A stretch of DNA of 64,000 bases from Hyphomonas sp. TMED17 (lineage in GTDB: Bacteria > Pseudomonadota > Alphaproteobacteria > Caulobacterales > Hyphomonadaceae), in contig NHBW01000006.1 in the NCBI GenBank assembly GCA_002172915.1, positions 283,572-347,571 of the forward strand. Direction: 5' to 3'. Each line of letters begins with the position of its first letter. Position 1 is the stretch's first letter. The notes under the pieces are model-generated. The model searched no databases and had not been told where the DNA came from. It worked only from the letters and a program-made list of their open reading frames with translations. Positions 30,968 to 39,738 of this stretch are shown here, one piece after another. Made by a program: the position numbers and the translations under genes.

Positions 30968-32413
30968 TTACTCCGCCGCCACCTTGCCGGCTCCGGCCAT
31001 CATTTTCATGGCCTTGTGCATTTCTTCAGCCGCATCGCGGCCGTCTCGAATTGCCCAGACAACCAGCGATGCGCCGCGAACGATGTCACCTGCGGCATAG
31101 ACGCCGGGCAAACTGGTTTCCATTGTTTTGAAGTCGACCCGAATGGCACCCCAGCGATTAACCGTCAGGGCCGGCTCTTCGAACAGGGCGGGAAGGTCTT
31201 CAGGATCAAATCCCAGCGCCTTGATTACCAGGTCGGCCGGCGCGTCAAAAGTTTGATCGGTCTTTTCCGGCGCTTGCCGGCCTGACGCGTCGGGTGCACC
31301 GAGCCGCATCCGCCGGGCGCGAACACCGCGAACACTATTCTCCGCCGTCTCGAGAATGGCTTCCGGGGCAGACAGCCATTCGAACACTACGCCCTCTTCT
31401 TCGGCATTCTTAACCTCGCGCTGGGAACCCGGCATATTGGTCCGGTCACGGCGATAGAGACATGTAACAGTCTCAGCGCCTTGGCGAATTGCAGTACGAA
31501 CGCAATCCATTGCTGTATCACCGCCGCCTATCACGACCACCCGCTTGCCTGCTGCATTCATGCCGCCAGCATTAAATTCTTCAAGCGTATCGCCAAACCC
31601 GACCCGGTTCGACGCGGTGAGATAAGGCAACGCGTCCAATATTCTGTCACTTCCAATGCCGGGCACTTTAATATCACGCGGCTTGTAGACGCCCGTTGCG
31701 ATCAGCACAGTGTCATGCGCCTTGCGAATGGCCGCGAGTGTCATGTCCTTGCCGACATTACAGTTGAAGTGGAAACTGATCCCACTGTCCTCAAGTCGCT
31801 TTATACGGCGCTCGACAACGTCCTTTTCGAGTTTGAAACCGGGAATCCCATAGACCAGCAAACCGCCGCCGCGATCATAGCGGTCATACACCGTCACCTG
31901 ATAACCCTTGCGACGCAATTGTTCGGCCGCCGCTAGCCCGCCGGGGCCGGCCCCGATAATCCCAGCCGACTGCTGGCGCTCGCGAACCGGTTTGACGGGC
32001 TTGACCCAGCCATTTTCCCACGCCGTATCAGTGATGTATTTTTCGATAGATCCGATCGTCACGGTCCCATGCCCGGACTGCTCGATTGTGCAGACGCCTT
32101 CGCAAAGCCGATCCTGAGGGCAAATCCGGCCGCATATTTCGGGCATGTTATTCGTTGCCGCCGAAACGGCATAAGCTTCCTCGAGACGGTCTTCGGCGGC
32201 GAGCTTTAGCCAGTCAGGAATATTGTTTTCTAGCGGGCAGCCCTGCTGGCAGAATGGCACCCCACACTGAGAGCAGCGCGAGGCCTGATCCTGAGCTGCC
32301 TCAACTGAAAACTGGTCGTAAATTTCGTCAAAGTCAGCTTTCCGCTTTTTTGCATCCCGCTTATCAGGCATTGCAGGATCGACATTGATAAATTTCAACA
32401 TTTTAGTAGTCAT
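30968..32413 (-). CDS. gltD: glutamate synthase (NADPH) small subunit
   Basis: This 481-residue FAD subunit passes electrons from NADPH through two [4Fe-4S] clusters to the large subunit. The N-terminal cluster cysteines are in CSQCGVPFCQQGCPLENNIP and CGRICPQDRLCEGVC. The FAD Rossmann motif is GAGPGGLAAAEQL and the NADPH motif is VVIGGGDTAMDCVRTA. The C-terminal GVYAAGDIVRGASLVVWAI contacts FAD. The ATG at 32413 with GAGGGCG upstream was chosen over a start 27 codons further out. It is the first gene of gltDB and diverges from uppP. Confidence 0.96.
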   Translation of the reverse strand: MTTKMLKFINVDPAMPDKRDAKKRKADFDEIYDQFSVEAAQDQASRCSQCGVPFCQQGCPLENNIPDWLKLAAEDRLEEAYAVSAATNNMPEICGRICPQDRLCEGVCTIEQSGHGTVTIGSIEKYITDTAWENGWVKPVKPVRERQQSAGIIGAGPGGLAAAEQLRRKGYQVTVYDRYDRGGGLLVYGIPGFKLEKDVVERRIKRLEDSGISFHFNCNVGKDMTLAAIRKAHDTVLIATGVYKPRDIKVPGIGSDRILDALPYLTASNRVGFGDTLEEFNAGGMNAAGKRVVVIGGGDTAMDCVRTAIRQGAETVTCLYRRDRTNMPGSQREVKNAEEEGVVFEWLSAPEAILETAENSVRGVRARRMRLGAPDASGRQAPEKTDQTFDAPADLVIKALGFDPEDLPALFEEPALTVNRWGAIRVDFKTMETSLPGVYAAGDIVRGASLVVWAIRDGRDAAEEMHKAMKMMAGAGKVAAE

Positions 32414-32540
32414 GGCGCCCTCATCATCTTCAACCTTTTGTTTACATTGTCCGCGAGATGCGAAGCAAGAGGGCGAAGCGCTTATAGGTATCATTTTGAG
32501 ATATATAATAGAAAGTTATCGGCACTTTTCTCATGCCAGG

Positions 32541-32571
32541 CGAAATGATTTTATATTTATGCATCATTTCG
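32541..32571. promoter_or_regulatory. perfect 9-bp inverted repeat between gltD and uppP
   Basis: CGAAATGAT (32541-32549) and ATCATTTCG (32563-32571) are exact reverse complements around a 13-base AT-rich spacer. The site lies in the 231-base AT-rich divergent region between gltD and uppP, 74 bases ahead of the uppP ATG. It looks like an operator for a dimeric regulator that I cannot name. Confidence 0.5.
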
Positions 32572-32644
32572 ATATATAAATATTTGATAGCACTATTCGG
32601 CAACTCAGCCCAAACTTGAAACTCAAATTTAAGAAGATATCGAT

Positions 32645-33496
32645 ATGTCCATTCTGCAACTGGCTATCATCGCCCTTATCCAAGGCATCACCGAGTGGCT
32701 GCCGATCTCGTCGTCGGGACACGTTCTGCTGGCTTCGAATTATTTCGGGTTTGAAGGTCGCGACGAATATCTCATTAATGCCATGGCACATTCGGGGACA
32801 CTGCTCGCAGTCCTGATCTATTTTGGACAGGACATCCAGCGCGCCGTGCTGGGGGGGTTTGAATTGCTATACCAGCCATTCCGGTCGCGAGAGCTCAGTC
32901 CTTCGGGTTACCTTGCAGGCCATATTCTGGCCTCGACACCAATCGCTCTCGGCATGATTCTCATTTATGAATTCTTCGTCCCGGAAGATTTGAAAATCGC
33001 CTTACGCAGTGTTGAAACCGTCGCGACGACAACGATCGTTTTCGGGGTTTTACTATGGTGGGCCGATGCCCGGCATTCGACGGAACGCGATATTGCAACA
33101 ATGCGGTGGCGAGATTCCATTCTGATTGGCGCCAGTCAGGCCATTGCAGCCTTATTGCCGGGAACCAGTCGCTCAGGAATCACAATGACGGTAGCCCGGG
33201 CTTGCGGCTATAATCGCTCAGACGCTGCAAAATTCTCGATACTAATCGGCGCACCGCTACTGGCAGCTGCTGGCCTTTATGCCTTTGTTCAGCTCCAGTC
33301 CGCACCTGTTGCCACAAGCATTGTCGGACTATCCGACGGCATCATCATCGCGGTCCTGTCATTCCTGTCAGGGCTCGCATCAATCCACTTTCTGATGGTC
33401 TTGCTCCGACGCACCAGCTTTCTACCATTTGTAATCTACAGGCTCATACTCGGCATATTGCTGATCATCAGCAGCCCGACCCTCGGACTGCTATAG
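32645..33496 (+). CDS. uppP: undecaprenyl-diphosphate phosphatase
   Basis: UppP (BacA family) dephosphorylates undecaprenyl pyrophosphate to recycle the lipid carrier of peptidoglycan synthesis, and its overproduction gives bacitracin resistance. The 283-residue membrane protein has the first active-site motif EWLPISSSGH near residue 17, with catalytic Glu and His, and the second motif LLPGTSRSGITM near 175. About eight hydrophobic helices are visible. The ATG at 32645 has no strong Shine-Dalgarno, only AAGAAG further up. It diverges from gltDB. Confidence 0.95.
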   Translation: MSILQLAIIALIQGITEWLPISSSGHVLLASNYFGFEGRDEYLINAMAHSGTLLAVLIYFGQDIQRAVLGGFELLYQPFRSRELSPSGYLAGHILASTPIALGMILIYEFFVPEDLKIALRSVETVATTTIVFGVLLWWADARHSTERDIATMRWRDSILIGASQAIAALLPGTSRSGITMTVARACGYNRSDAAKFSILIGAPLLAAAGLYAFVQLQSAPVATSIVGLSDGIIIAVLSFLSGLASIHFLMVLLRRTSFLPFVIYRLILGILLIISSPTLGLL

Positions 33497-33530
33497 CTTC
33501 GCCGACCGGCATTGGAACACAGATCCGGCG

Positions 33531-34535
33531 TTACTGATCGCCCTTCTGGTGATACTGGCCATAGGCTCTGAACGGCCACAAATAGGATGGCACAATCGCC
33601 TCTATGCTTTCGAGCTCGGTGATTCCGAGATCCGCGATCGTTTTGGCCTCCGGCCCGACCGTGTTATCGCGCTTCAGCATTTCGACCTGATCCCCGGTTA
33701 TCGGCGGCGCGCCGAATATGCCGGTTGATAACGGCCAGACATATCGAAACAGTGTTCCAAACGTCAAACCGATCATCTTGGCGATAAAGAATGGCAGCGG
33801 CAGGGCGTACCGCTTGCGGTCAATCACTTCACCGATAAAGTCATAGATTTCCTGGAAGCTGTAAGTGCTCGGCCCACCAAGTTCGAAAATGCTACCCGCA
33901 ATATCGGGTTTGGATACGGCGATCGCAATGGCATCGGCCACATCACCGGCATAAACCGGCTGTACTCTGGTTGCTCCACCGCCAATAGCCGGCAAAAACG
34001 GCAATAATGAAGAGACTGGATGTGATGCCATGCCAGCAAACCGGTTAAAGAAATCATCTTCCGGCCCAAAAACGATAGACGGCCGCAAAATCACGGAGCT
34101 TGGCAGGACCGACAAAATTGAGTCTTCAGACTGACCCTTTGTCCGCGCATAAGATGATAGCGAACCGGCATCTGCGCCAATCGCGGAAACGTGAACCAGA
34201 CGATCAATGCCAGCCTCATAGCAGGCCTGCGCGATGTTCGCCGCACCCTCAAGCTGCGTACTGGCAAAGTTCTGACGGCCACGCTCAAATAAGATGCCGA
34301 CCAGATTTACAACCGCGTCCGCGCCCTCGACTGCTGCAACGACCGATGCCTTGTCCCGAATATTTGCCTGCACCAGGTCCACCCAGCCCGGCGCACCTGC
34401 AAGTCTGACATCCCCTGCAAGGTTGGGCCGTCGGACCGCAACACGCACCCGCCAGCCGGCGGCAACAAGTTGACGGGCAGCGTACCGGCCGATGAAGCCC
34501 GAACCGCCGAACAAAGTGACTAGACCTTTTGACAT
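33531..34535 (-). CDS. NDUFA9-like NAD(P)-binding protein (complex I-associated, atypical SDR)
   Basis: This 334-residue atypical SDR has GGSGFIGRYAARQL for dinucleotide binding, VVNLVGILFERG, VHVSAIGAD and YARTKGQSED with the Tyr/Lys pair. It matches the alphaproteobacterial relatives of mitochondrial complex I subunit NDUFA9, which bind NADPH and stabilise NADH:ubiquinone oxidoreductase. A single hydrophobic patch near 230-260 (FFIAKMIGLTFGTLFRYVW) could attach to the membrane. It is monocistronic and convergent with uppP. The start ATG at 34535 has weak upstream purines. Confidence 0.9.
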   Translation of the reverse strand: MSKGLVTLFGGSGFIGRYAARQLVAAGWRVRVAVRRPNLAGDVRLAGAPGWVDLVQANIRDKASVVAAVEGADAVVNLVGILFERGRQNFASTQLEGAANIAQACYEAGIDRLVHVSAIGADAGSLSSYARTKGQSEDSILSVLPSSVILRPSIVFGPEDDFFNRFAGMASHPVSSLLPFLPAIGGGATRVQPVYAGDVADAIAIAVSKPDIAGSIFELGGPSTYSFQEIYDFIGEVIDRKRYALPLPFFIAKMIGLTFGTLFRYVWPLSTGIFGAPPITGDQVEMLKRDNTVGPEAKTIADLGITELESIEAIVPSYLWPFRAYGQYHQKGDQ

Positions 34536-34610
34536 TAGTTTATTCCGGATCGAATTGTTGAAACTGACCGGCTTTCACCACGGTTGCAGCGAATTGTCCA
34601 TTAGCCCTGC

Positions 34611-34638
34611 AAAAAAGCCGCCTTAAAGCTGGTTTTTT
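34611..34638 (-). terminator. probable intrinsic terminator, A/T-flanked hairpin
   Basis: Read leftward, AAAAAACC pairs with GG-C-TTTTTT around a GCTTTAAGGC inner loop. It has T-runs in both directions, so it could serve either strand. It lies about 95 bases after the stop of the PD40/CehA gene and upstream of the NDUFA9-like gene. Confidence 0.55.
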
Positions 34639-34656
34639 CTGCCCGTTTGAGCAAAC
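34634..34656. repeat. 23-base repeated motif, copy 1
   Basis: This copy, TTTTTCTGCCC followed by GTTT-GAGC-AAAC, matches a second site at 39501-39523 in 20 of 23 positions. The differences keep a small 4-bp hairpin (GTTT/AAAC here, GCTT/AAGC there). Both copies are intergenic. Confidence 0.4.
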
Positions 34657-34731
34657 AAGGCCTGCCATTGCGGGGATGGCGCTGACCGCGCTCGCATTCA
34701 ATGCCGGCGGCCGCCAGACCCGCCAAGCTCA

Positions 34732-37173
34732 TCAGAATGCCGTCGCCGCTTCGCCGGTACCGAGCGCTGCACGCGCCGCATCAAGGCGGCCCATCAGCTT
34801 CGTCACCTCAGCTCCTTCATAGGACTCCGACGCACGCGTCTCCGCAAAATCCAGCGCACGGATCAAATCGGCGCTCGCGGCTGCCAGAGCGCCAGGCTCG
34901 GTACTACCGACATGGTCGATCCAAACTGGTGACGAATGCGCAAAGGGGTAGCTTTCCATAACGGGCCAGCGGACATCACCGCCATAGGCGCGGGCTGCGA
35001 CCCAGCCACCTTCCGGCAGTGATACAGTCCCGCTATAGCGCTTCGACTGGCCGGCCGATACGCCGGTATCGGACCAGACGACCTTCCCGTTGACCAATAG
35101 CTCGACACGCTCGACCGCTAAAGCTGCCGCCAGTTCGACCGACCAGTCCTGCTCGCCGCTTGCGATCACGTCCCCGGGGCGACTGCCATTTCCGATCTCG
35201 AATTGCAATGCCGGTCCGTTGGAAACAAAGCTCTTCCCGCTTTTCAGCGCGCTAACATAAGCTGCCCAGTCAATCTCGCCATCGGGATGCTCGGCATAGA
35301 TACGCGCCGCCCCGACAGCCGGGGTGCGATGAAAATCAACGAACATATCGGTGCCAGCCATTGCAATAACGGGCTTTCCGATATTCAAAAGGCGGTACCA
35401 GAGCTCGGCCGTTCCCAATTCATCACTCCAGGCGCAGATCAGTTCCAGTCCAAGCTCGTCCGACAGGACACTATCGGAAACAAATTCGAGCGGAATACTG
35501 CCAAGATTGTCCGGCAGGAACGGGTCGATATTACTGTCAATCGTATGCACATAAGTCCCGATGGCCGCTTCCTGGGCTTCGGCAAAGGCAATTACGTCAG
35601 CATTGCTCAAATCAGGATGACTTAAATCAGGGTAGCCCGGCCCCCAGAACCACGGATAATAAAAATCCGGCGCACCAACGATACCAATATGACCGTGGAA
35701 ATGAGACCGAACCTCTTGTGCGAACTTGATCAAATTCCCGCGTTCGGTTGTGACATTCTCTGCAAGAAACGCCCGATCCATCAGACGATTGTGCAGATTT
35801 GCCGATTGCGGAGTCGAAACGTCGACATTTTCGCCATCGACCAATGGGCCAATGTCACCGGTAACATGCCGAAACGGACCATCATAATTCATATGGAAAT
35901 GGAAATCCGCCGACCTGTAGCCTGCAGCTTTCGCATCCCATATCTCGGTCAGCGTAATATCGACATCATTATCCTGGTCTGCAGCGGCCTGCACCGAAAC
36001 CGTTTCAGGCCGCCCCATAATCCCGTAAACGGCCTGTATCGTTACCTCGCCGGCTGCCACCTCTAAATCGGTTGATCCGTCAGTATAGAAATAATGGATA
36101 CCATTCTGGGAATCAAAATAGGTCGGGCCCGACGGATTAGCGACCGGATGGCCCGTCCTATCGGTTACTGACAGACGGGCTGGCGTTTCAGCTCCATCCA
36201 ACAGCGTCTTGATCTGCAATGTTGTGCTCGGCTGCCCCCAATCCCAGTTTTCGATCATCACAGGTTCGGCAGAACCGCCGTGTACTGAAACCCTCATCAA
36301 TTTGAACTGCTGCTTTGCGTCCTGCTCGACGAAATAAACTAAACCACCATCATGATTCCAGTCGGGCTGATAGGCGTAGGACGGACCTTCGGTCAGCTCC
36401 CCGGTCGGTGCAGGATCATTCAGATCGGAGGTCAGAATCAGGTAATCATCCGCATCCGGCCAAGCAAAAGCAATGATATCCTCTTGCGGATGCACATCGA
36501 AACTGGCCTGACCGGCAATCGAAGTTGACTGAATAACGTCATCATCCCCGGTCGCCAGATCCATGCGACGAATTTGCCGGGCTGGCCAGTCAAGATGCAA
36601 ATAAATCAGGGCATCATCATTTTGCGTCAATCGCGGGTTGCGCTGATGTCCTTCAAGAGCGGTAATTTGTGTCATCTCGCCGGTCGTCAAATCGGAACGC
36701 CAAATATTGAGCTGCCCATCCATCGAGGACGAAAAGTAGAGTGACGCACCATCAGCTGAAAATTCAGGATCTAGATCAATCTTCGGCGTATTGATCTCCT
36801 GCGTCTGACCACTCGCAAGATCAATAAGGGCGACCGCCATATCGGTTCCGGTGTCTCTCGTGAAAGCCAGGTGCTGGCCGTCCGGCGACCAGCGGGGACG
36901 ATCATCAAGATCCGGGCCACTCGTTATGCGGGTCGCGGTGTGGCTAGCCAGATCAAGGACCCAGATCCAGCCATAAGCCGCAAATGCAACCTGCCCGCCA
37001 TCCGGCGAAACGGCCGGATTGTTCGGCCCAGAAGACAAAATTGGTAACTCATACCCCTCAAGGTAGATATGGTGTCGCTGATCATCGACCTTCGGATATC
37101 GATTGGTCCACTGTGCTTGAGAAGTTGCCATCGTGCAGACAAGGGACACGGTAAGAGCTAGTAAAAATCGCAT
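34732..37173 (-). CDS. secreted PD40/TolB-like propeller fused to a CehA/McbA-type metallohydrolase
   Basis: This 813-residue protein starts with a signal peptide (MRFLLALTVSLVCTMATSQA), so the ATG at 37173 was preferred over one 19 codons earlier. Residues about 35-310 form a TolB-like beta-propeller with repeated PD40/WD40-like units (SPDGGQVAFAA, SPDGQHLAFTRD, DLASGQTQEI). Residues about 430-780 form a CehA/McbA-type PHP metallohydrolase with metal ligands in DFHFHMNYDG, RSHFHGHIG and a late FVDFHRTP. CehA-type enzymes split carbamates and related esters. The actual substrate is unknown. An upstream M28 peptidase is on the same strand, 286 bases away. Confidence 0.85.
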   Translation of the reverse strand: MRFLLALTVSLVCTMATSQAQWTNRYPKVDDQRHHIYLEGYELPILSSGPNNPAVSPDGGQVAFAAYGWIWVLDLASHTATRITSGPDLDDRPRWSPDGQHLAFTRDTGTDMAVALIDLASGQTQEINTPKIDLDPEFSADGASLYFSSSMDGQLNIWRSDLTTGEMTQITALEGHQRNPRLTQNDDALIYLHLDWPARQIRRMDLATGDDDVIQSTSIAGQASFDVHPQEDIIAFAWPDADDYLILTSDLNDPAPTGELTEGPSYAYQPDWNHDGGLVYFVEQDAKQQFKLMRVSVHGGSAEPVMIENWDWGQPSTTLQIKTLLDGAETPARLSVTDRTGHPVANPSGPTYFDSQNGIHYFYTDGSTDLEVAAGEVTIQAVYGIMGRPETVSVQAAADQDNDVDITLTEIWDAKAAGYRSADFHFHMNYDGPFRHVTGDIGPLVDGENVDVSTPQSANLHNRLMDRAFLAENVTTERGNLIKFAQEVRSHFHGHIGIVGAPDFYYPWFWGPGYPDLSHPDLSNADVIAFAEAQEAAIGTYVHTIDSNIDPFLPDNLGSIPLEFVSDSVLSDELGLELICAWSDELGTAELWYRLLNIGKPVIAMAGTDMFVDFHRTPAVGAARIYAEHPDGEIDWAAYVSALKSGKSFVSNGPALQFEIGNGSRPGDVIASGEQDWSVELAAALAVERVELLVNGKVVWSDTGVSAGQSKRYSGTVSLPEGGWVAARAYGGDVRWPVMESYPFAHSSPVWIDHVGSTEPGALAAASADLIRALDFAETRASESYEGAEVTKLMGRLDAARAALGTGEAATAF

Positions 37174-37459
37174 GACACAGACAGCCTTCTTTATGATTTC
37201 GAAATAACCGAACAGGCCTGACCCCCTCACCCAGATTAGTCACGCTGCCCCGCAAAACGTCTACAAACAATAATTCCACCTGGCAGGGTTGCCCAATTTA
37301 TCCGGGCGCTCAAGACATAAAATCAGACACTGGGCCAGGAAACACCGGGCCGACCGCCGCATCACCGGCTGCCCCTGCACAACAGGTGACCGCCGGGCTG
37401 ACAGAGCGAAAACGTCGCGCCACGTCGCGATCCGACCTGCTTCTGGCGGCATATGCCGC

Positions 37460-38869
37460 CTATTCATACCCGCCAAAATCGCCCATCGCGCCGGGAAAAA
37501 CTACCGGGCTCTCCACTCCATTTTTCGCAACGCTGGCGACCCCGAAAAAGTAATTATCAATCACGATATTTTCGAGCGTGAACGCTTCGACGTCTCCGAC
37601 ATACCGGCTCCATTGCCATTGCGGCTGGTCCGTCAACCGCCAATAGACGCGATAGCCAGCCAGATTTGGTGCCTGTTCGGAGGCCGGACGCCGCCAGCTA
37701 ATATTTGTATCCGGCGACACGGCACCGGCGATTTCAACATCGGCCGGAAACGGCGGGGCGCTGGCAAGACCTGCCAGTGACACAGCATTGAGCGCCGTAA
37801 GTTTAGCCACATAATCAAAATCAACGCCGTCAATTGTATCGCCAAACGAGCGGCCATTTTCCTGTCTTATGTCCTGATGCTGGCGATCATAATGTTCATT
37901 CGTTTCCATGATACGGACGCCCGGCAGGCCTCGGTCATTAAACGGAATGTGATGGCCGCCGCGGCGAAAGCGGTCGAGCCGGTAGACCATCATCACATCC
38001 AGATTCGGGATATAGTGATCCGCAATCCGGTCAATGTAGCGCGCAAGATTACGCGACGGGCTATCGACTTCGCCGCCACTGAACCTGCGTTCGCGGGCCT
38101 CATCGGGTGTTTCAGTCACCCGGGTTCCCTCTGAAAACACCCGGGCCGTCGTATTGTTCTTAACGCCGTTAATCCCGACGCTATTGCCAATCATGTCATT
38201 ATTTAAGACGGCCTTGACGTTCCATCCTTCAGCCAACGCCCAATCGGCGACGATCGCGCCGCCATACAGTCCCTGTTCTTCTCCGGACAGAGCCGCGTAA
38301 ACAATGGTGCCATCGAATTCATAGGCCGACAGGATCCGGGCCGCCTCCAGCGTCCCGGCCAGACCAGTTGCATTATCATTAGCGCCCGGACTATCAGATA
38401 CAGAATTCAAAACATCGCTCACACGACTATCAATATCACCGGACATCATGACGACACGGTTGGGATCGGACACCCCTCTTTGAATAGCCAGCACGTTCAC
38501 AATCTCTGTCGGTTCCGGCACCCGATTATTATCAACGACCGTATCGGCCACATAAATCACTTCGAGACACCCGCCACAAGCGGCGGAAATGCCTGTAAAT
38601 TCGTCGAAAATCCAGCGCCGCGCGGCACCGATACCACGGGTTTCGCTTTCGGTTTCAGATAGGGTATGACGGGTTCCGAAGCCGGCCAATGTCCGGATAT
38701 CAGCCGCAAGGCGGTCCGCGCTTGGCGCAACAGCAATCGCATGCAAATCAGCATTGTCGACTATATCCGGGGCAGATCCTGCGGGCTCGGCCATGGCTAA
38801 TAAACTGCCGCTCAGACTCATGGCCGCCACCAGCCCAGTTCTGAAGCTATCTCGCAAGTCGTGCATCAT
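37460..38869 (-). CDS. secreted M28 family metallopeptidase with C-terminal fibronectin-like domain
   Basis: This 469-residue protein has a signal peptide (TGLVAAMSLSGSLLAMAEPA). The M28 zinc-aminopeptidase core has MMSGDIDSRVSD (the first ligand is Asp in place of the usual His), SPGANDNATG, ALSGEEQGLYGG with catalytic Glu, VLNNDMIGN and, at the end, a His in HHIPFNDRGLPGVRI. Asp in the first position is seen in a subgroup of secreted members. The last 90 residues (ISWRRPAS...GYRVYWR) look like a fibronectin type III fold. It probably degrades peptides outside the cytoplasm. Confidence 0.88.
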   Translation of the reverse strand: MMHDLRDSFRTGLVAAMSLSGSLLAMAEPAGSAPDIVDNADLHAIAVAPSADRLAADIRTLAGFGTRHTLSETESETRGIGAARRWIFDEFTGISAACGGCLEVIYVADTVVDNNRVPEPTEIVNVLAIQRGVSDPNRVVMMSGDIDSRVSDVLNSVSDSPGANDNATGLAGTLEAARILSAYEFDGTIVYAALSGEEQGLYGGAIVADWALAEGWNVKAVLNNDMIGNSVGINGVKNNTTARVFSEGTRVTETPDEARERRFSGGEVDSPSRNLARYIDRIADHYIPNLDVMMVYRLDRFRRGGHHIPFNDRGLPGVRIMETNEHYDRQHQDIRQENGRSFGDTIDGVDFDYVAKLTALNAVSLAGLASAPPFPADVEIAGAVSPDTNISWRRPASEQAPNLAGYRVYWRLTDQPQWQWSRYVGDVEAFTLENIVIDNYFFGVASVAKNGVESPVVFPGAMGDFGGYE

Positions 38870-39158
38870 TCTGCCCCCACCGAATAGATATGTATCGCCA
38901 AAAGATTACGCCAACTAAAAATAAGAATTATCCGTGCAGGAGACTGCTCGGTCAATTCGCATCTTGTCGATAGCCTCCTCGAACCAGGGAACGGAGGCGT
39001 CCGGCGATCGGCGTAGCGCAACTAAAAATATCAGGGGACAGCACCACTTGCCAATCGGCTTGCTGCTAAAGACCCAGCGAATGTCGTGATACCGTGGCCC
39101 ACACACACCCATTGCGGCCGCGTCGCGCAGCTTTCATCCAAATTACGCTAATTCTGCG
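38870..39158. other. intergenic, no gene seen
   Basis: This stretch between the M28 peptidase start and the tRNA-Leu promoter has no frame with coding character. Short frames on both strands have no recognisable sequence. A GGGGACAGCACC string near 39037 is common near mobile elements, but no element is visible around it. Confidence 0.5.
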
Positions 39159-39187
39159 TTGACGAAGCCAAAGACAGCCCGTACATC
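39159..39187 (+). promoter_or_regulatory. promoter of the tRNA-Leu gene
   Basis: TTGACG (39159-39164) and TACATC (39182-39187) are 17 bases apart and 16 bases upstream of the mature tRNA 5' end. Both hexamers match the sigma-70 consensus well. Confidence 0.7.
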
Positions 39188-39203
39188 CGCGGTTCTGTTT
39201 CGT

Positions 39204-39290
39204 GCCCAGATGGCGGAATTGGTAGACGCGCTACGTTCAGGTCGTAGTGTCCTTTTGGACGTGGAGGTTCGAGTCCTCTTCTGGGCACCA
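39204..39290 (+). tRNA. tRNA-Leu (anticodon CAG)
   Basis: The cloverleaf folds cleanly. The acceptor stem pairs GCCCAGA with TCTGGGC. The D arm contains GGAATTGGTAGAC. The anticodon stem CTACG/CGTAG encloses TTCAGGT, giving anticodon CAG for CUG codons. The long variable arm GTCC-TTTT-GGAC marks a class II leucine tRNA. The T arm has the loop TTCGAGT. The CCA end is encoded. It stands alone with its own promoter, and no integration scar is visible next to it. Confidence 0.97.
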
Positions 39291-39405
39291 TCTCCCCCCA
39301 TTGCAATAAAGCAAGCATTTGAGGCAGATGCGTCAGTAAGCGGCAAATTTCCAGCGCGACGAATATCTTAAATAACCACATATGTGCTCTCCGGTTTTTG
39401 TTCCG

Positions 39406-39430
39406 ATTGGTCGGGACCGATCCAATTTTC
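39406..39430 (+). terminator. possible terminator downstream of tRNA-Leu
   Basis: ATTGG-TCGG pairs with CCGA-T-CCAAT (one bulged base) and is followed by TTTTC. The hairpin lies about 115 bases past the tRNA 3' end. The T-tract is short, so strength is uncertain. Confidence 0.4.
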
Positions 39431-39500
39431 TCAGCTCTTCTAGGACTAACATGCTCATACGTCAGGCCTTCTTTGGCCTCATAAGATGCATACGGCTGTG

Positions 39501-39532
39501 TTTTTCTGCCCGCTTAAGCAAGCTTACGCGGG
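39501..39532. repeat. 23-base repeated motif, copy 2, within a larger inverted repeat
   Basis: TTTTTCTGCCC with the GCTT-AAGC-AAGC hairpin repeats the site at 34634-34656. Here the motif also forms a longer inverted repeat at 39509-39532 (CCCGC-T-TAAGC and GCTTA-C-GCGGG). The T-run precedes the stem, so it is not a rightward terminator. The rest of the 448-base gap between the tRNA and the protease gene holds nothing recognisable. Confidence 0.4.
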
Positions 39533-39738
39533 CCGGTGATTGACAGCCCGATACTCCTTATACCCCAGAAAGCGCAGCAGCGACTTTCTACAGGCGTCAT
39601 TTTTAAAAGGATGACTTTATATGTCCGGTAAATATGCGTAGCCTCGAAACCGGTAGCGGACAGCATCACATCCGGCCATAAAGATCAGCTGATAAGGGCG
39701 CTGCGCAAAGAGACAGACAGGATAGCGAGGACAGGCTT

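Noticed and set aside
37289..37780. Rightward 163-codon frame
   Set aside because: It is Arg/His-rich, antisense to the M28 peptidase 3' end, and has no recognisable domain.
39148..39381. Leftward 77-codon frame with MVPRRGLEPPRPKG
   Set aside because: It is antisense to the tRNA-Leu gene. This peptide is a well-known false ORF produced by tRNA-Leu complements.
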